Shown: one piece after another, positions 12,186 to 22,938 of the stretch
Layout of the letters: every line of letters starts with the position of its first letter
Position numbering within the stretch: position 1 is the stretch's first letter
Position numbers and translations under genes: made by a program
Assembly (NCBI GenBank): GCA_014706295.1
Contig: JACSVZ010000002.1
Location: forward strand, 109,008,930 to 109,072,929
Source: Lycocorax pyrrhopterus obiensis
Taxonomy: Eukaryota > Chordata > Aves > Passeriformes > Paradisaeidae
Reading direction: 5' to 3'
Length of the DNA: 64,000 bases
Notes under the pieces: model-generated
What the model was told of the DNA's origin: nothing
The model's input: the letters and a program-made list of their open reading frames with translations, nothing else
The model's database searches: none

Positions 12186-13535
12186 TCAAAATATAATGGT
12201 TGGTGGTAAATAACTCCTTTTTCTAGTTTTAAATAATAGTCTACAAATATAGTTATGCCTACTGGATATGCAAGCAGGAAATGCAGCATAATCTCTTAAT
12301 TCCTATAGAATGGCACAATATTAGGTAAAGCTACAGATGTGACAATCTGGTCAGTAGATGGAATGGACAAGCTTCCCAGAAAACCACTAACAATTCTGAG
12401 TCTCTGTCACATTAAAAGATCCCCTTTGGCTGTCTCAGAATACAGTCTCATATGAACTGCTCTGCACTTTGACCGTCACTAGTAAATGACATCTTTTGTA
12501 CTTTCAACAGCCTTTGACATCATCGTTAAATTTTGTTCTAATAGGAAGAAAAAGCCTCTTGACAGCAAGGATATGAATGTTGTCTAACACAGAGAAATGA
12601 GGCTTCGGAAAAAAAAATAGGAGAAAAAGGCTTAGTTGAAACAGAACTTAAAAACCACTCTAAAAGAAGTACAACATGCATCTCAAGGACCTCTTTATCA
12701 TCACAAAACATGAACTACAATAAAGAAAAAAAAACTCTTGAGAACAAAATTTACTTCCCCTACTCAAAAATTTACTTTACGAAATTTAGGAAAGTGTTCT
12801 TTTGTTTCTGTCTGTAAAAGGGAAAAAGTGGGCTAAAAATGCCACTTGGGATCTTGGTCAAGAATCCAGGGAAGAGAAAGGAGCATTTTAGTTTCACTGA
12901 GTAATCAAAAAGAAAAAGTAATGAATAGAGAAAAGAGAGGAAGATGTTTGGAATCAAACCTATCGTGCTGTGTCAGTCAAGCCCAGAAATGTTCCCTTCA
13001 GCCTTCTCTAAAGCAAAGCCTGAGAATCAGATGGAAGTTGGGCATCAATCACAAATGCATGTGATGGAGACCTTGTGGTCCACCTGGCTTAGAAGAGGAA
13101 CATTCGACACTTTCTGCTAATGTCTTGCACAAACAGGAATTTCAGGATCTCTCTTAGGGCTTAGCTTTCTAGAAATGGGACATGTAGATACTAGATTTTA
13201 TTCTGAGTTCTTGCACAGTTCAAAGTCGCAAAATGGAAGAGGACAAGTTTTGTAACAAAAGCAAATGGAGATTGTCATTGTTCAGAAGAAAATAAAAAAG
13301 GTTCAGACTTTTCTCTCAAAAAAAAGGGAATGAAAATCTCAGAAGGACTTCTGGTTATCACAGTAAATCCAACATTCTGTTCTAAAGAAAAATAGCCTTT
13401 GACAGCTCTCAGAGTAAATCTCTCCTATCTGAGACCACTACAAAACAACCCAAATGGGTTTCTGACTCAAGGACTTACAGTAAAAGACTGAAATGCCTCC
13501 CCTCCAGTTTTGGCTTGTTCTTCTGATCCCACAAG
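12186..13535. other. Intron-like sequence, no gene recognised
   Basis: Purine-rich and AT-rich. ORFs at 12772-12957 and 12846-13064 are short and lie on opposite strands over the same bases. No splice-supported coding block was found. Confidence 0.35.
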
Positions 13536-13632
13536 ATGTTGGAATCCATCAGAACACTCACAGAATGGGAGTATTCATTTCAGGATGAGCAGGAAGGAAC
13601 AATGGAGCCAAAAAATCCTTTATTTCATGACG
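13536..13632 (+). other. Exon-like block on the plus strand
   Basis: A 97-nt plus-strand block preceded by a pyrimidine-rich acceptor (CTTGTTCTTCTGATCCCACAAG) and followed by a strong donor (GACG|GTAAGTG). The frame starting at the first ATG reads MLESIRTLTEWEYSFQDEQ, continuing EGTMEPKNPLFHD; a second frame is also open throughout. It lies antisense to the main minus-strand locus. It could be an exon of an antisense transcript (coding or lncRNA) or a chance pair of sites. I recognise no protein family. Confidence 0.3.
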
Positions 13633-13730
13633 GTAAGTGTGGGAGTATTAACAGAACAGATATTTCTCCCAGAGGTATTACAGGTGTCCTTTACAGGAAG
13701 AAAGACAGGATGAATCTCAATGGCACTCAC

Positions 13731-13773
13731 CTACCAACTGTGAGAAGGCTCTCAGGATGCCTTCACTGGTGTG
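13731..13773 (-). other. Exon-like block on the minus strand
   Basis: A 43-nt block with a good acceptor (CTCCTGTGATTAATTATTAG) and a very strong donor (GTAG|GTGAGT). One frame is open: HTSEGILRAFSQLV, phase 0 to 1. The phase does not fit the neighbouring candidate exons. It may be an alternative exon of the minus-strand gene or a cryptic site pair. Confidence 0.25.
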
Positions 13774-14089
13774 CTAATAATTAATCACAGGAGATCTTTT
13801 TCAGCTATTAGAAGGAGTTTGGATGAGAAGAAAGTATTTAATTTTACTGTTTATCTGGTATCAAGTTTTATACAGGAAAAAGGCCATGCTTTTAGGTTGT
13901 GCAAGGGATCCGTGTGCAGCCAGTGTTGGCTTGAGGTCTGAACAGCTGTTGTCACTGCATCCTCCTCATCCTCCTCACAGGAGATGCACAAAAATAGCAA
14001 CTGGAAATCTATTGCCTGCCTACAGCTTGTTCCTGGGCAGTCACCACTAATAACATGGTCAGTTCAGCAGCTGCTGATTTTTCCAGCAG

Positions 14090-15212
14090 TGTGTTGGGTT
14101 TGTGTGGTAAGCTTCTGGCAGCAGTGGGGCTAGAGGGGTGGCTTCTGTGAGAAGCTGCCAGAAGATTCCCACATGACTGGAGAGCCAATGCCAGCCAGCT
14201 CTAGAATGGGCCTGCTGCTGGCTGAGGCCAAGCCCATCAGTGACAGTGGCAGTGCCTCTGGGATAACACGGTTAACAAGGGGGACAGAAAACACACCTGC
14301 ACAAGAGCAAACTACAGCCAGAGAGAGAACTGGGAATATGTAAGAACAACAGCTCTGCTGACACCAAGGTCAATGGAGAAGGAGGGGGAGAAGGTGGTCC
14401 AGGTGATGGAGCAGAAATTCCCCTGCAGCCCACAGAGGTTCATGTTGGAGCAGATATCCACCTGCAGACTGTGGAGAACCCCATGTTGGAGCAGGTGGAT
14501 GGCTGAGAGGAGGCTGTGAATCTGTGAGAATCCTGCACTGGAACAGACTGCTTTAAGGACCTGTGGAACCATGGAGAGAGGAGCCCACAACAGACCAGGT
14601 TTGCTGGCAGGACTTCTGATTCTGTGGAGAACCCACCCTGGAGCAGTCTGTTCCTGAAGGACTGCACCCTGTGGAAGCAACCCATGGTGGAGCAGTTTGT
14701 GAAGAACTGGAGCCCATGGTAAGGGCTCATGCAGAACAATTTCACGGACAACTGTCTCAGGGTCTCCTGTGGAAGGGACTCTACACTGGAGCAGGGGAAG
14801 AATGTGAGGAGTCCTCCCACTGAGGAGGAAGTAGCATCAGAGACAACGTGTGATGAACTGACCACAGTTCATCACACTCCATTGATGACCACTCCCCATC
14901 CCCTTGTGCCATTCTGGGGAAGCAAGTAGGGAAAATCGTAAGTCAGGCATAAGCCCAGGAAGAAGGAAGGGATGAGGAGAAGGTGATTTTAAGATTTATT
15001 TTACTTCTCATTATTCTCGTCTGATTATGTTGTTAATAAATTCAACTGATATCCCCTTGTTCAGTCTGTTTTGCATGTGACGGTGTTCAGTGAGTGATCT
15101 ATCCCAGTCCTTAACTCGACTCATGAACCCATTGTTATATTTTTTCTCCCCTGTCCTACTGAGAAGGGAAGTGAGCAGCTTGGTAGCAGCTTGCAGCCAG
15201 GGTCAACCCACC
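14090..15212 (+). mobile_element. Solo LTR of an avian endogenous retrovirus (~1.12 kb)
   Basis: A GC-richer block with sharp edges against AT-rich flanks. It begins TGTGTTGGGTTTGTGTGG and ends in GGTCAACCCACCACA, the TG...CA termini of an LTR. Internally it has repeated imperfect units of the type CTGGAGCAG / CCCATGGTGGAGCAG, and an AATAAA near 15033. From memory this matches a widespread bird ERV-type LTR. No gag, pol or env reading frame flanks it, so it is a solo LTR. ORFs inside it (14312-14929) are by-products. I could not find a clear target-site duplication. Confidence 0.75.
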
Positions 15213-15339
15213 ACACTTGCAAAGACAGCTTAAAGAACAACAAAATCAAAAAATTAACATTGTAGCCAAATTATAAAAATAAAATAAAAAAATGTTTTAT
15301 AAAAATTAGTTTATTAAAAACTTTATGGTGCAACATCTA

Positions 15340-15730
15340 AAAGTAAAATACTTGCAAGCCAGAGGGAGATTATTTACAGATACCACACTGGAGGCTTACA
15401 GGACATGCAAGCCAAGCATTGACAGATGCTTTGGAAATATCAAAAAGAAAATCAATGTCACTAACAGAAGGAGAACTATTAGTAACAAGACAAAAAGTTG
15501 AAATTATGCCTAAAAGAGGAAAACAGAAAAGATCCTAAACTTTGCTTATTTAAATATAAAAATGCAATCAGGCAAGCTAAACAAGAGTACTTGGAAAAAC
15601 CTGCAGGAGACATAAACCAAGTACTTTTCCAAACACATCTGACAGGAAGTCTGTTAGAGACAAAGCAAGACAAACAGATGATCAGAAGGACTTAGAGACA
15701 GACTCAACATGAACACTCAGAAAACAAAGT
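15340..15730 (+). mobile_element. Possible LINE (CR1-like) ORF2 relic
   Basis: The plus-strand frame 15498-15695 contains KYKNAIRQAKQEYLEKPAGD, which resembles the charged linker between the endonuclease and reverse transcriptase domains of CR1 LINEs. The surrounding frame is broken and no reverse transcriptase motif follows. If real, it lies on the opposite strand to the better CR1 fragment at 16130-17316. Confidence 0.3.
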
Positions 15731-16129
15731 ATGATAGGGGAAAAAAGAAGCCAAATTCCAAAACAGATAAAATCTGTAAAGTCCTAAGAAGCAAACTCAT
15801 AATATGAATTACTATCAAAAAAAAGAATTAGCTTACAAATGGAATACTTGATGCATAGGAGAGGAATCAGCATGACAGGCAGCAGTGCCTCAAAATTCAT
15901 CAGTATTCTGAAGGATTCAATTAGAATGTGAGAAGGGATATGTGGGTGATACAGTCTGCTTGGACTCCTAAGTGGTGTTTGATAAATACGTTTTAATAAC
16001 AGGATGTAAGACAGCAAATAAGCAGGGGCTTTATAGGAATCACCTCTAAAATCCCAATTTCTAGGACTAGTAACTAAAAATCCTTAAATACTTAAACCAT
16101 AAGATTCTCCTGATTGTACAGTGGAACAT

Positions 16130-17316
16130 TCATTTGTGCAAATATTTCAGACCCAACACTGGCCTCCAACTGGACTTTGTGCCACTGAGCACCACCCTCT
16201 GGGCTTGGTCATTCAGCTGATTTTCAATTCACCTCACTGCCTGCTCATCCAGCCCTTGGATCAACAGCTTCTCTATGCGGATCTTAATGGCAGACAGTGT
16301 AAGTCCAGGCAGACCATATCCACTGCTCTTCCCTCATCTACCAGGCCAGTCACTTCTGTTTGATAACAGAAGGTTATCAAACTGGTCAAGCTGGATGTTT
16401 CTTTGGTGAATCCATGCACGGTACTCATGATGACTTTCTTGTCCTTGTGTAATATGCCTGGAAAATGTTTAGCTGCTCCATCACTTTTCTGTGGAGTGAA
16501 GCATGGCTGACTAGCCTGTAGATCCCTGGGTTCTCCTTGCTTTTCTTGAACATAGGGGTGACATTTTCCTTCCTCCATTCCAGAAGCACTTCTCCCAGTC
16601 ACAAGCTTCCTCAGGACTCCTGGGTGCATCCCATCAAGGCCCATGGAATTATGAATGTCCAGTTTGAATATGTACTTGCTGATCGGATTCCCTTCCACAA
16701 ATGGTATGCATTCCTTTCTCCAGCCTCTCCCCTTGGTCTCTGGGACCCAGGATTCCTGAAGGCTGGCTCTTGCAGAAAAAACTGAAGCAAAGAAGGTATT
16801 CAGTACTGCAGCCTTTTCCATGTCCTGTGCCATCAGGGTCCCTGCCCCATGCAGCAATGGGCTCACATTTTCTATAGTCTTCTTTTGTGACCTCCACACT
16901 AATAGAAGTCCTTCTTGTTGCCTTTGATATCTCTTGCCTGCTTCAATGCCATTTTGGCTTCAGCTTTTCCAACTGCATCTCTGCATGGTCATAAATGTTG
17001 CTGTATTTCTCCCAGGTTATCTGTCCCTGATTCCATTTTCTATATTCCACCTTCTACATTCTTCCTTTTTGCATCTGAGTTTTGCCTGGAGCTCCTTGTT
17101 CATCCATGCAAGTCTCCTGGCATTTTTGCCTGACTTCCTACTCATTGGAATGGACTGCTCTTGTGTTTGAAGGAGACGATATTTGAATACTAAACAGCTT
17201 TTTTTGGCCCCTCTTCCCAAATATAATATAAAACTATCAATTTTGGACCAGAAGAAAGTGTTAAATTGGTCGAAGAGTCTCAGTTCATCTCTTTTATTAT
17301 AAATGGCCATGCATAT
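16130..17316 (-). mobile_element. CR1 LINE ORF2 fragment (endonuclease end to mid reverse transcriptase)
   Basis: Minus-strand frames, read from high to low coordinate, give the CR1 ORF2 order. First is a linker with RRLAWMNKELQAKLRCKKEE (about 17020-17130). Next is the start of the reverse transcriptase with VLNTFFASVF and KLDIHNSMGLDGMHPGVLRK (16620-16820), then HGFTKETSS...LITF and VDEGRAVDMVCLD (16300-16440). Last is a thumb-like piece with QRVVLSGTKSSWRP (about 16165-16205). Frames shift between pieces and stops are present, and the 3' part including the catalytic FADD region is missing. This is a dead, 5'- and 3'-truncated copy. The 208-codon ORF at 16273-16899 belongs to it and is not a host gene. 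Confidence 0.85.
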
Positions 17317-17962
17317 GATATTTCATACCAGTGCAGTGGTACAGGTTAGTTGTATGGCTGATGAGTTCAAACTACAAGTAAGTTACTATTTGCAGAATTC
17401 TTAGGTCATGTAAAACAATTTATTTGCATAAAAGCAAACTTTCAGTAGAAGTGAACTCTTTAACAGAAGCAGACTTAAAATATCACTCAATTACACTGTT
17501 GGATTATGCAGAAAAATCCAGACTGAATCAACTACAAAAAACCTACAGATAAACACTGATACTGCTTTGACTGGCAGAATACAACCTCTGTAACCTTAGA
17601 ACCTTATGTTTCTCAGTGCAATGTTTCTTTGCACAAGAATGGGTCACTGATAAATAAACTGTTACTACCACTGAGTATCTACTGGTACATTCTGCAGAAT
17701 GATAAACCTAAATGGTATTGTAAGGACCTTCACAGGATATACAACTTTGCTTCTGATACTTAACCTGCACAACAGATCCCACAACACGCCAGCACTTTTC
17801 CTTAGCTGAATTAGTGGACAGAATATTTCTGTCAAAATTTCCTTACTACAGGGTGTCAGTAGCTTACTTAAAGAAAGGAAGCATAATTTACCTTACAAAA
17901 AAAATAAAAGACCACTTACCTAACTGGTCAAGGACTAAGTGTCGTGGATTATTTCATAGATG
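17317..17962. other. Non-coding sequence, nothing recognised
   Basis: AT-rich unique-looking DNA between the CR1 fragment and the CA repeat. No exon, RNA gene or repeat family was recognised. Confidence 0.4.
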
Positions 17963-17987
17963 CACACACACACACACACACACACAC
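17963..17987. repeat. (CA)n microsatellite
   Basis: About 12.5 uninterrupted CA dinucleotides. A simple repeat likely to be length-polymorphic. Confidence 0.95.
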
Positions 17988-18240
17988 TCTGCACTTTGCA
18001 CATTTCGCTTGCAGTGCATATGAACTGCTGGTTGCTAAATATACAGTCTTACAGTATAAGTAGTCCTTGAAATAGCTGTAAGAGGGCACAATCCCACAGC
18101 AGCTTAATTACCCTGCCCAAAATTCAAGCAACAAAAAGCACAAAGGAAGAGAACAAAACACATCGCCTATACATGTCTTGATGGAATACACCTAACCTGT
18201 AGTATAGGCACTGCATAGGCTGGGAATTGGGGTTTTCCAT

Positions 18241-18310
18241 GCACCAGCTGGGAATCGAACCCAGGTCACAAGAATGGGAACCTTGCATGATACCACTACA
18301 CCACTGGTGC
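18241..18310 (-). tRNA. tRNA-Gly (anticodon CCC), gene or structurally intact copy
   Basis: The 70-nt minus-strand sequence folds as a full cloverleaf. The acceptor stem GCACCAG/CTGGTGC pairs over 7 bp. The anticodon arm is CAAGG-TTCCCAT-TCTTG, with U33, anticodon CCC at 18276-18278 and A37. The T arm is CTGGG-TTCGATT-CCCAG. The A box (TGGTGTAGTGG) and B box (GGTTCGATTCC) promoter elements are present. It follows the vertebrate tRNA-Gly(CCC) pattern as I remember it, but acceptor and T stems differ from that consensus at both sides of several pairs, so pairing is kept. No TTTT terminator lies close by; the first T4 is about 83 nt downstream (18155-18158). There is no genomic CCA and no poly(A) tail. 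It sits in an intron-like region of the minus-strand locus. It may be an active gene or a well-preserved tRNA-derived copy. Confidence 0.68.
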
Positions 18311-18319
18311 TTCCCTGCA

Positions 18320-20066
18320 GTCTGCACAGAATCAAGTGGCCAATCATTCAGTGTCATTTCACTCTAATCCGTCCCAAGGGATCTATTAACAAGAACCTCA
18401 GTTATCCTGCCTCAGAGGCAAGTCATAATAAGGACTATGCAGGAAAAAGAATTTTCTACCAGAAAAAAATTACCCGAAGAACATCACACATATCCTAAAA
18501 TACTGACAAAAGGTCACTGGACAATTAACTACTCACTTTTCCTAGGGAAGTTTTGAAAGAGTCAACATTGAAAACCCTTAAAAAGTCTTCTGTTTATTTC
18601 TTAAAATGTGTATAAGTAGAGCTAATGTTCTTTTGGGGAAGGCAATGACTAAACAGCTTCACAGATTCCTTCCAAAATGTCTATGGTTATAAAAAGACTT
18701 AAATTTCAAAGCAGCAAAGCCAAGACAGTGATTCATCTCAACAGTGCAGAGTAAGCAGATGTGTGCTGAAGTTGGAAAGAAATGAAAGGAGCCAAACAGT
18801 AATTGTTCCATTCTGACTTCCTATACCTTTCATGTGGAGCAAAATTGTTTTGATGCATATACGGCTCCCCATGACTCTAGAAGTCAAAGCATTTTAGGCA
18901 TGGTTGCAAGAAGAACATAAATATTCCAGGCAGAAAATCAAGGGGACTGCAGCTGAAAGAAGTTCTTTGGTGCAATGTGTTCCATGTTCCACTTCATGTA
19001 CAGGTGTTGAAACTTTTATCACAGCTTCTGTAGCTTACTCAGGAACTCTGTCCCCATTTGAGAAGCATACTAGGTGTTTAATTTTTCTTTTCCTAAGATT
19101 TCACGCACTTAGCAACTGTACATAGCATGAGGACCTGAGATTTCCTGATCTAATATTAAGATATATTCATTCTTCATGGGAATTGAGTTAATATCAGGTC
19201 AAATACACTGCTTTTCTTCAGCTTCTTTCATCCAAGATGTCTAACGTAACATGAAGGAAAAGGAAGACATTAGTGGCAGGCCAAAGAATTTAAAGGTTTC
19301 TGAGCAGAACCAAATATCCTGCCTCTCTCATAGCACTTAATGGCAACCCCCCAACTATATTTGTTTATAACCTTTGTTTAAAACAAATTTCTTTCTCAGT
19401 CAATAACTCCAAAAAAGATAAAAGGAGACTTCCAAATAAAAAGACCTACAAACAACCCTCTTTCTTTGTCCTTGCACTCAGTAACACGTAAGAGGAATGC
19501 ACACAACTTCTATATTTTAGGAAAGATTAGCAATTGCTTTCTTCCTAAAGTTCTAATATGTTACGTGCTGGGTCAGTGGTTTTGAAAGCAGAATAGAGAA
19601 AATGTAGGGGTTCCATAAAATAGCATTCCAGAAAGTCCTTTCAAGAGTTAACTTAAATTATCATAAGAAAGCAATAACCAGAAACCTGGGATTGTATCAG
19701 TCTAAGAATCCTGTTTTTACACTAAAGCAAGATGTAGAATGTATTTCTTCTGAATTGAATACTACGTTCAGCCTACACTCATTATTTCCTGGGACTAGAC
19801 TAAATGGCAGTCTGAAAAGATATTTCCTCTTCAAAGGATGGCATTCAGATCATCTTTGAAGACATAAATAGAGGTCCCGGAATCCTTCATTACTAGGAAC
19901 TTTTCATAATTTGTCGTTCTCTGGGACTTGAATCTGAACTTTCACATGCACTTCTTGAATTCCCAAACATGTGGAAGGACAATGACCAGGACACACTCAC
20001 CACAATACTAATTCTATATGAAATAGAGAATGCCCAATCTCTTGTGAATGTCCCCAGCCTTTCTAC
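18320..20066. other. Intron-like sequence, no gene recognised
   Basis: Mixed AT-rich sequence. The plus ORF at 18904-19125 has no coding signature or splice support. Confidence 0.4.
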
Positions 20067-20213
20067 GATCTCTGTAAAGTTTTAGTGTACAAGATGGTCT
20101 CAGTGCTTCTCGAATATGTTTTCTGAGAACTCCCCTCTCAGTCCTGATTCTCTGTATTTGTCTCTCCGTAATCTTAATGACCTCAGCTTCCTCTTTCATC
20201 TTATCAGTTAACA
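20067..20213 (-). CDS. Coiled-coil exon of the minus-strand gene
   Basis: The open frame reads DKMKEEAEVIKITERQIQRI followed by RTERGVLRKHIREALR, a strongly amphipathic, charge-patterned helix typical of a coiled coil. Two acceptors are possible: AG at 20214-20215 after CTTACCTGTTTTGG (phase 1), or AG at 20200-20201, giving a start at 20199 in phase 0, which would fit the end of the 21501-21592 block. The 3' end is unclear: GTAGAA after 20067 or GTACAC after 20091, both weak and both leaving phase 1, which fits the candidate at 8820-8865. The protein pattern is convincing; the borders are not. Confidence 0.52.
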
Positions 20214-21500
20214 CTTCCAAAACAGGTAAGACCTCTCTCCGTTATTGCAGGTATGATGAAAAAAAGATTTTTTCAATCAAGAAAGATATCAATGAAATTG
20301 AAAATATTAAATTTGGAAAGCTGTCACTAATTCTAAAGTGTTCTAATAATCCCAATAAGTAGTTCCATCAACATCAGAACTATTGAAGCCTGGTTTATTA
20401 TCCATTTGTGTCCCATCATTGATTTACGTTGGTATGTTAGGGTATGAGCTCTGACTTGGACAATTAATAAGGACTATGGACATAACTTTCCTTCATCGTT
20501 TTATCCCCTCCCTTTACCACACCTCTTGTATGGCATTTTTGGGATCTAGTAAGGAATGTTTTCATGCTAACTGGATGTGTTTAGTCAACACAGCCATCAA
20601 TTTCTACAAAACTTGTAAGAATCTAATTATTTTCAAGAACTTTTCTTCAGATTACTTTGTTTAAACCAGACAATAAAATCCAAAGTTTCTGGGGGAATAA
20701 AGATGATAACCTGTCAGGTAAATAAAATCAGCATACAAGTAGAGTTCAAAGGAAGAAGGAATGAAACAAATGGGATTTTTTTCCGCACTGAGACTATTGC
20801 GTACAATATTGTTTAAAGTATATATATGTGGAATCAATAAACCGAAAACCTACAACATCTATGTGCATATCTTACAAGAATTTGCAGAAAATAAAGACAG
20901 TATTTCAGATTCTATGTTTATAACCCTCATATATGAAAAAAAAATCATAACATCATAAAAGCTTTTACCAAAATGTTGTGGGGACTGAGGTTTCTGTTAA
21001 CAAAAAAAGAATTTCAGAATCTTCCTCATTTTCAAGGTATGTATTTTCTTTTGCATAATTTTAGCTATCTTTCTTTCAAGCAAAATCAAAAAAGTTAGAT
21101 GATAAATTCCAGCCTGAAGCAATTTGAAATTATTGAAATGTGATTTTACAGACTTCCAATATAAGTAAGGTTCATTTGATAGACAACTTTTAAGTGAAAA
21201 AATAAAGTTTTCTTCCTATATTTATATTGCTGGCATTACCTATTTCTGATTTTTTGCACAAATTCTCTATTTTTTTTTTCCCTCATGTTCTTACTTTTTA
21301 CATTTCAAACTCTCTAATCCTTCATTAATGCAACGAATCCTTTGATTTATAGCCAGTAGATTGCTTTCCTTGATGGATTTCTAATTAATAATTAGACCAT
21401 TAAGACACCTTTAGCATAAGCTGAAATTATTTCAGGCCAACACAGAAGACACTAGTATGCAAGCATTTTTATTTATATTAAAAAAAGAAAAAAAAAGTAC

Positions 21501-21592
21501 TGACTCTTCCACAGTATTTATTATTTCAGAAGCAGCATCTGATAATTTTACACTCTCATCTCCTTGGGCTGCTATTTCGTTATTCAAATATT
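21501..21592 (-). CDS. Candidate exon of the minus-strand gene
   Basis: A 92-nt block with acceptor AAAATATTTTCTATATAG and donor GTCA|GTACTT. Thirty codons are open: YLNNEIAAQGDESVKLSDAA then SEIINTVEES, an acidic helical peptide. It starts in phase 1, matching the A left by the candidate at 23474-23533 (which would create Lys), and ends in phase 0. Both splice sites are moderate. Whether it belongs to the same transcript as the clearer coiled-coil exons is inference. Confidence 0.45.
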
Positions 21593-21911
21593 CTATATAG
21601 AAAATATTTTGTAAAGTAAGCAACATGAATTTCTCATGTTTCTTCATCATAATTAAACAATATATTTTAAAAAACAAATTTAAAAGGAAGACTATTAAAG
21701 AGCAATTAGGGATGTTTCGTGCTATAGTGAGCATTTGTGCACTGCCCTTGCAGTGTATCCCAGCAGAATCTCTAGGCTTCACCGTCTCAGTGAGGGAGCA
21801 CTCGCAGCCTGCTAATTCATACATGACATATATGTGTAACTAAGCAGAATACCTCAAGTTTCTCTCAGCCTTAAGATTTTCCTTACTATCTCAATAGCTC
21901 TCTTAATTTAC

Positions 21912-22100
21912 AGATTCATGGAGAGATTCATAGATTCACAGAATGGTTTGGGTTGGGAGGGACCTTAAAGACCATCTGTTTCCAGCCCCCTTTGCCAGAG
22001 GAAGGGACACCTTCCACTAGATCAGGTGGCTCAGGGCCCCATCCAACCCGGCCTTGAACACTCTCAGGGATGGAGAATCCATAACTTCCCTGCTCAAATC
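21912..22100 (-). mobile_element. CR1 LINE 3' end, 5'-truncated
   Basis: The plus strand reads ATTCACAGAATGGTTTGGG and then GGGAGGGACCTTAAAGACCAT, the reverse complement of the avian CR1 3' end. It continues with CCTTCCACTAGATCAGG and GGCCTTGAACACT. The tail of imperfect ATTCATAG-like 8-mers lies at the low-coordinate end, as expected for a minus-strand insertion. Confidence 0.92.
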
Positions 22101-22263
22101 AATGATGGATCAATCACTGGAGCTTAAGGAATAATGAGGATGTTAGGGAAGCAACCATCTAGAGGATAAGGAAATCATTTAAAGTGGCTTTAGGTGGATA
22201 AAGGCATAGCTGTTCACATGATGCATAATAAACTTTGTTTCCTTCCCTCTCCTTCCTCTGCAG

Positions 22264-22442
22264 AAGTTGAAACAACATCACGTCCCGGCAGAACTTACCT
22301 ATACAATTCACACAGTGATGAGAGTCCAACTGGAATATGACCAGACAACAAACATGTTGTTTGGTCTAGCAGTATCAAGGTTGATAATAAAAGTCTTAGA
22401 GAATAATCCATGTGGGAAAATCAGGACAGAATTGGGATGCAG
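22264..22442 (+). other. Exon-like open block on the plus strand with a strong acceptor
   Basis: The plus-strand block is preceded by an almost pure pyrimidine acceptor (TTTCCTTCCCTCTCCTTCCTCTGCAG). The frame is open for 59 codons from the AG: KLKQHHVPAELTYTIHTVMR, then VQLEYDQTTNMLFGLAVSRL and beyond. A donor-like AG|GTACCT follows; it is weaker than the acceptor. It is antisense to the minus-strand locus and sits between two CR1 fragments. It may be an exon of an antisense transcript or part of an unrecognised mobile element. I recognise no protein family. Confidence 0.33.
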
Positions 22443-22521
22443 GTACCTTAAATGGAATGTTATTTCCCACTGTTCTCTCAAGCACCTGACAAAGAACAGA
22501 CTTACATAAGAACATTTGTGA

Positions 22522-22797
22522 CTACGTCCCAGCAGCTAAGGAGTGACTTGTTATCTTGGCCAGAATGTCACAGCTCTGTTGTACTTCTCTAGGATTCTGG
22601 CAATCGTCCTTGGATGGCTGTACCTTCCTAAACAGCTGGGGACTCAAAGTCCTAACCTGAATGGTTAGGGATTGTAAAGTACGATCTGAGAAAAAACTGC
22701 AATGAACCACCTTTACTAACCTAGAAAGAGGAGATAAAAACCCAAATTTGTTAAACCTCTCGATACATAAAATACTCTGAGAAATATAATGCCCCAA
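22522..22797 (-). other. Unidentified 91-codon ORF with a strong internal acceptor site
   Basis: Minus-strand ORF. At about 22722 it contains an acceptor-like tract (GGTTTTTATCTCCTCTTTCTAG), and further in a donor-like GGAAG|GTACAG. The peptide (for example VHCSFFSDRTLQSLTIQVRT) matches nothing I know. Its high-coordinate end runs into the start of the CR1 copy at 22786. It may be a piece of an unclassified repeat rather than a host exon. Confidence 0.2.
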
Positions 22798-22938
22798 CCC
22801 TGGAAATGTTCAAGGCCAGGTTGAATGGGCCTTTGAGCAACCTGAACTAGTGGGAGGTGTCCCTGCCCTCAGCAAGGGGCTGGAATTAGACAATCTTTAA
22901 GGTCCCTTCCAATCCAAACCATTCTGTGATTCTAAATA
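22786..22938 (+). mobile_element. CR1 LINE 3' end, 5'-truncated
   Basis: The plus strand reads TGTTCAAGGCCAGGTTGAATG, then GACAATCTTTAAGGTCCCTTC and CAAACCATTCTGTGATTCT, the canonical avian CR1 3' end. It is divergently oriented with respect to the copy at 21912-22100, with about 690 bp between. Confidence 0.93.

Noticed and set aside
14312..14929. Overlapping ORFs of 122 and 141 codons (minus) and 66 codons (plus)
   Set aside because: They lie wholly inside the GC-rich solo LTR at 14090-15212 and reflect its composition and internal repeats.
16273..16899. 208-codon minus ORF as a possible host gene
   Set aside because: Its peptides match CR1 ORF2 linker and reverse transcriptase motifs, so it is part of the LINE fragment.
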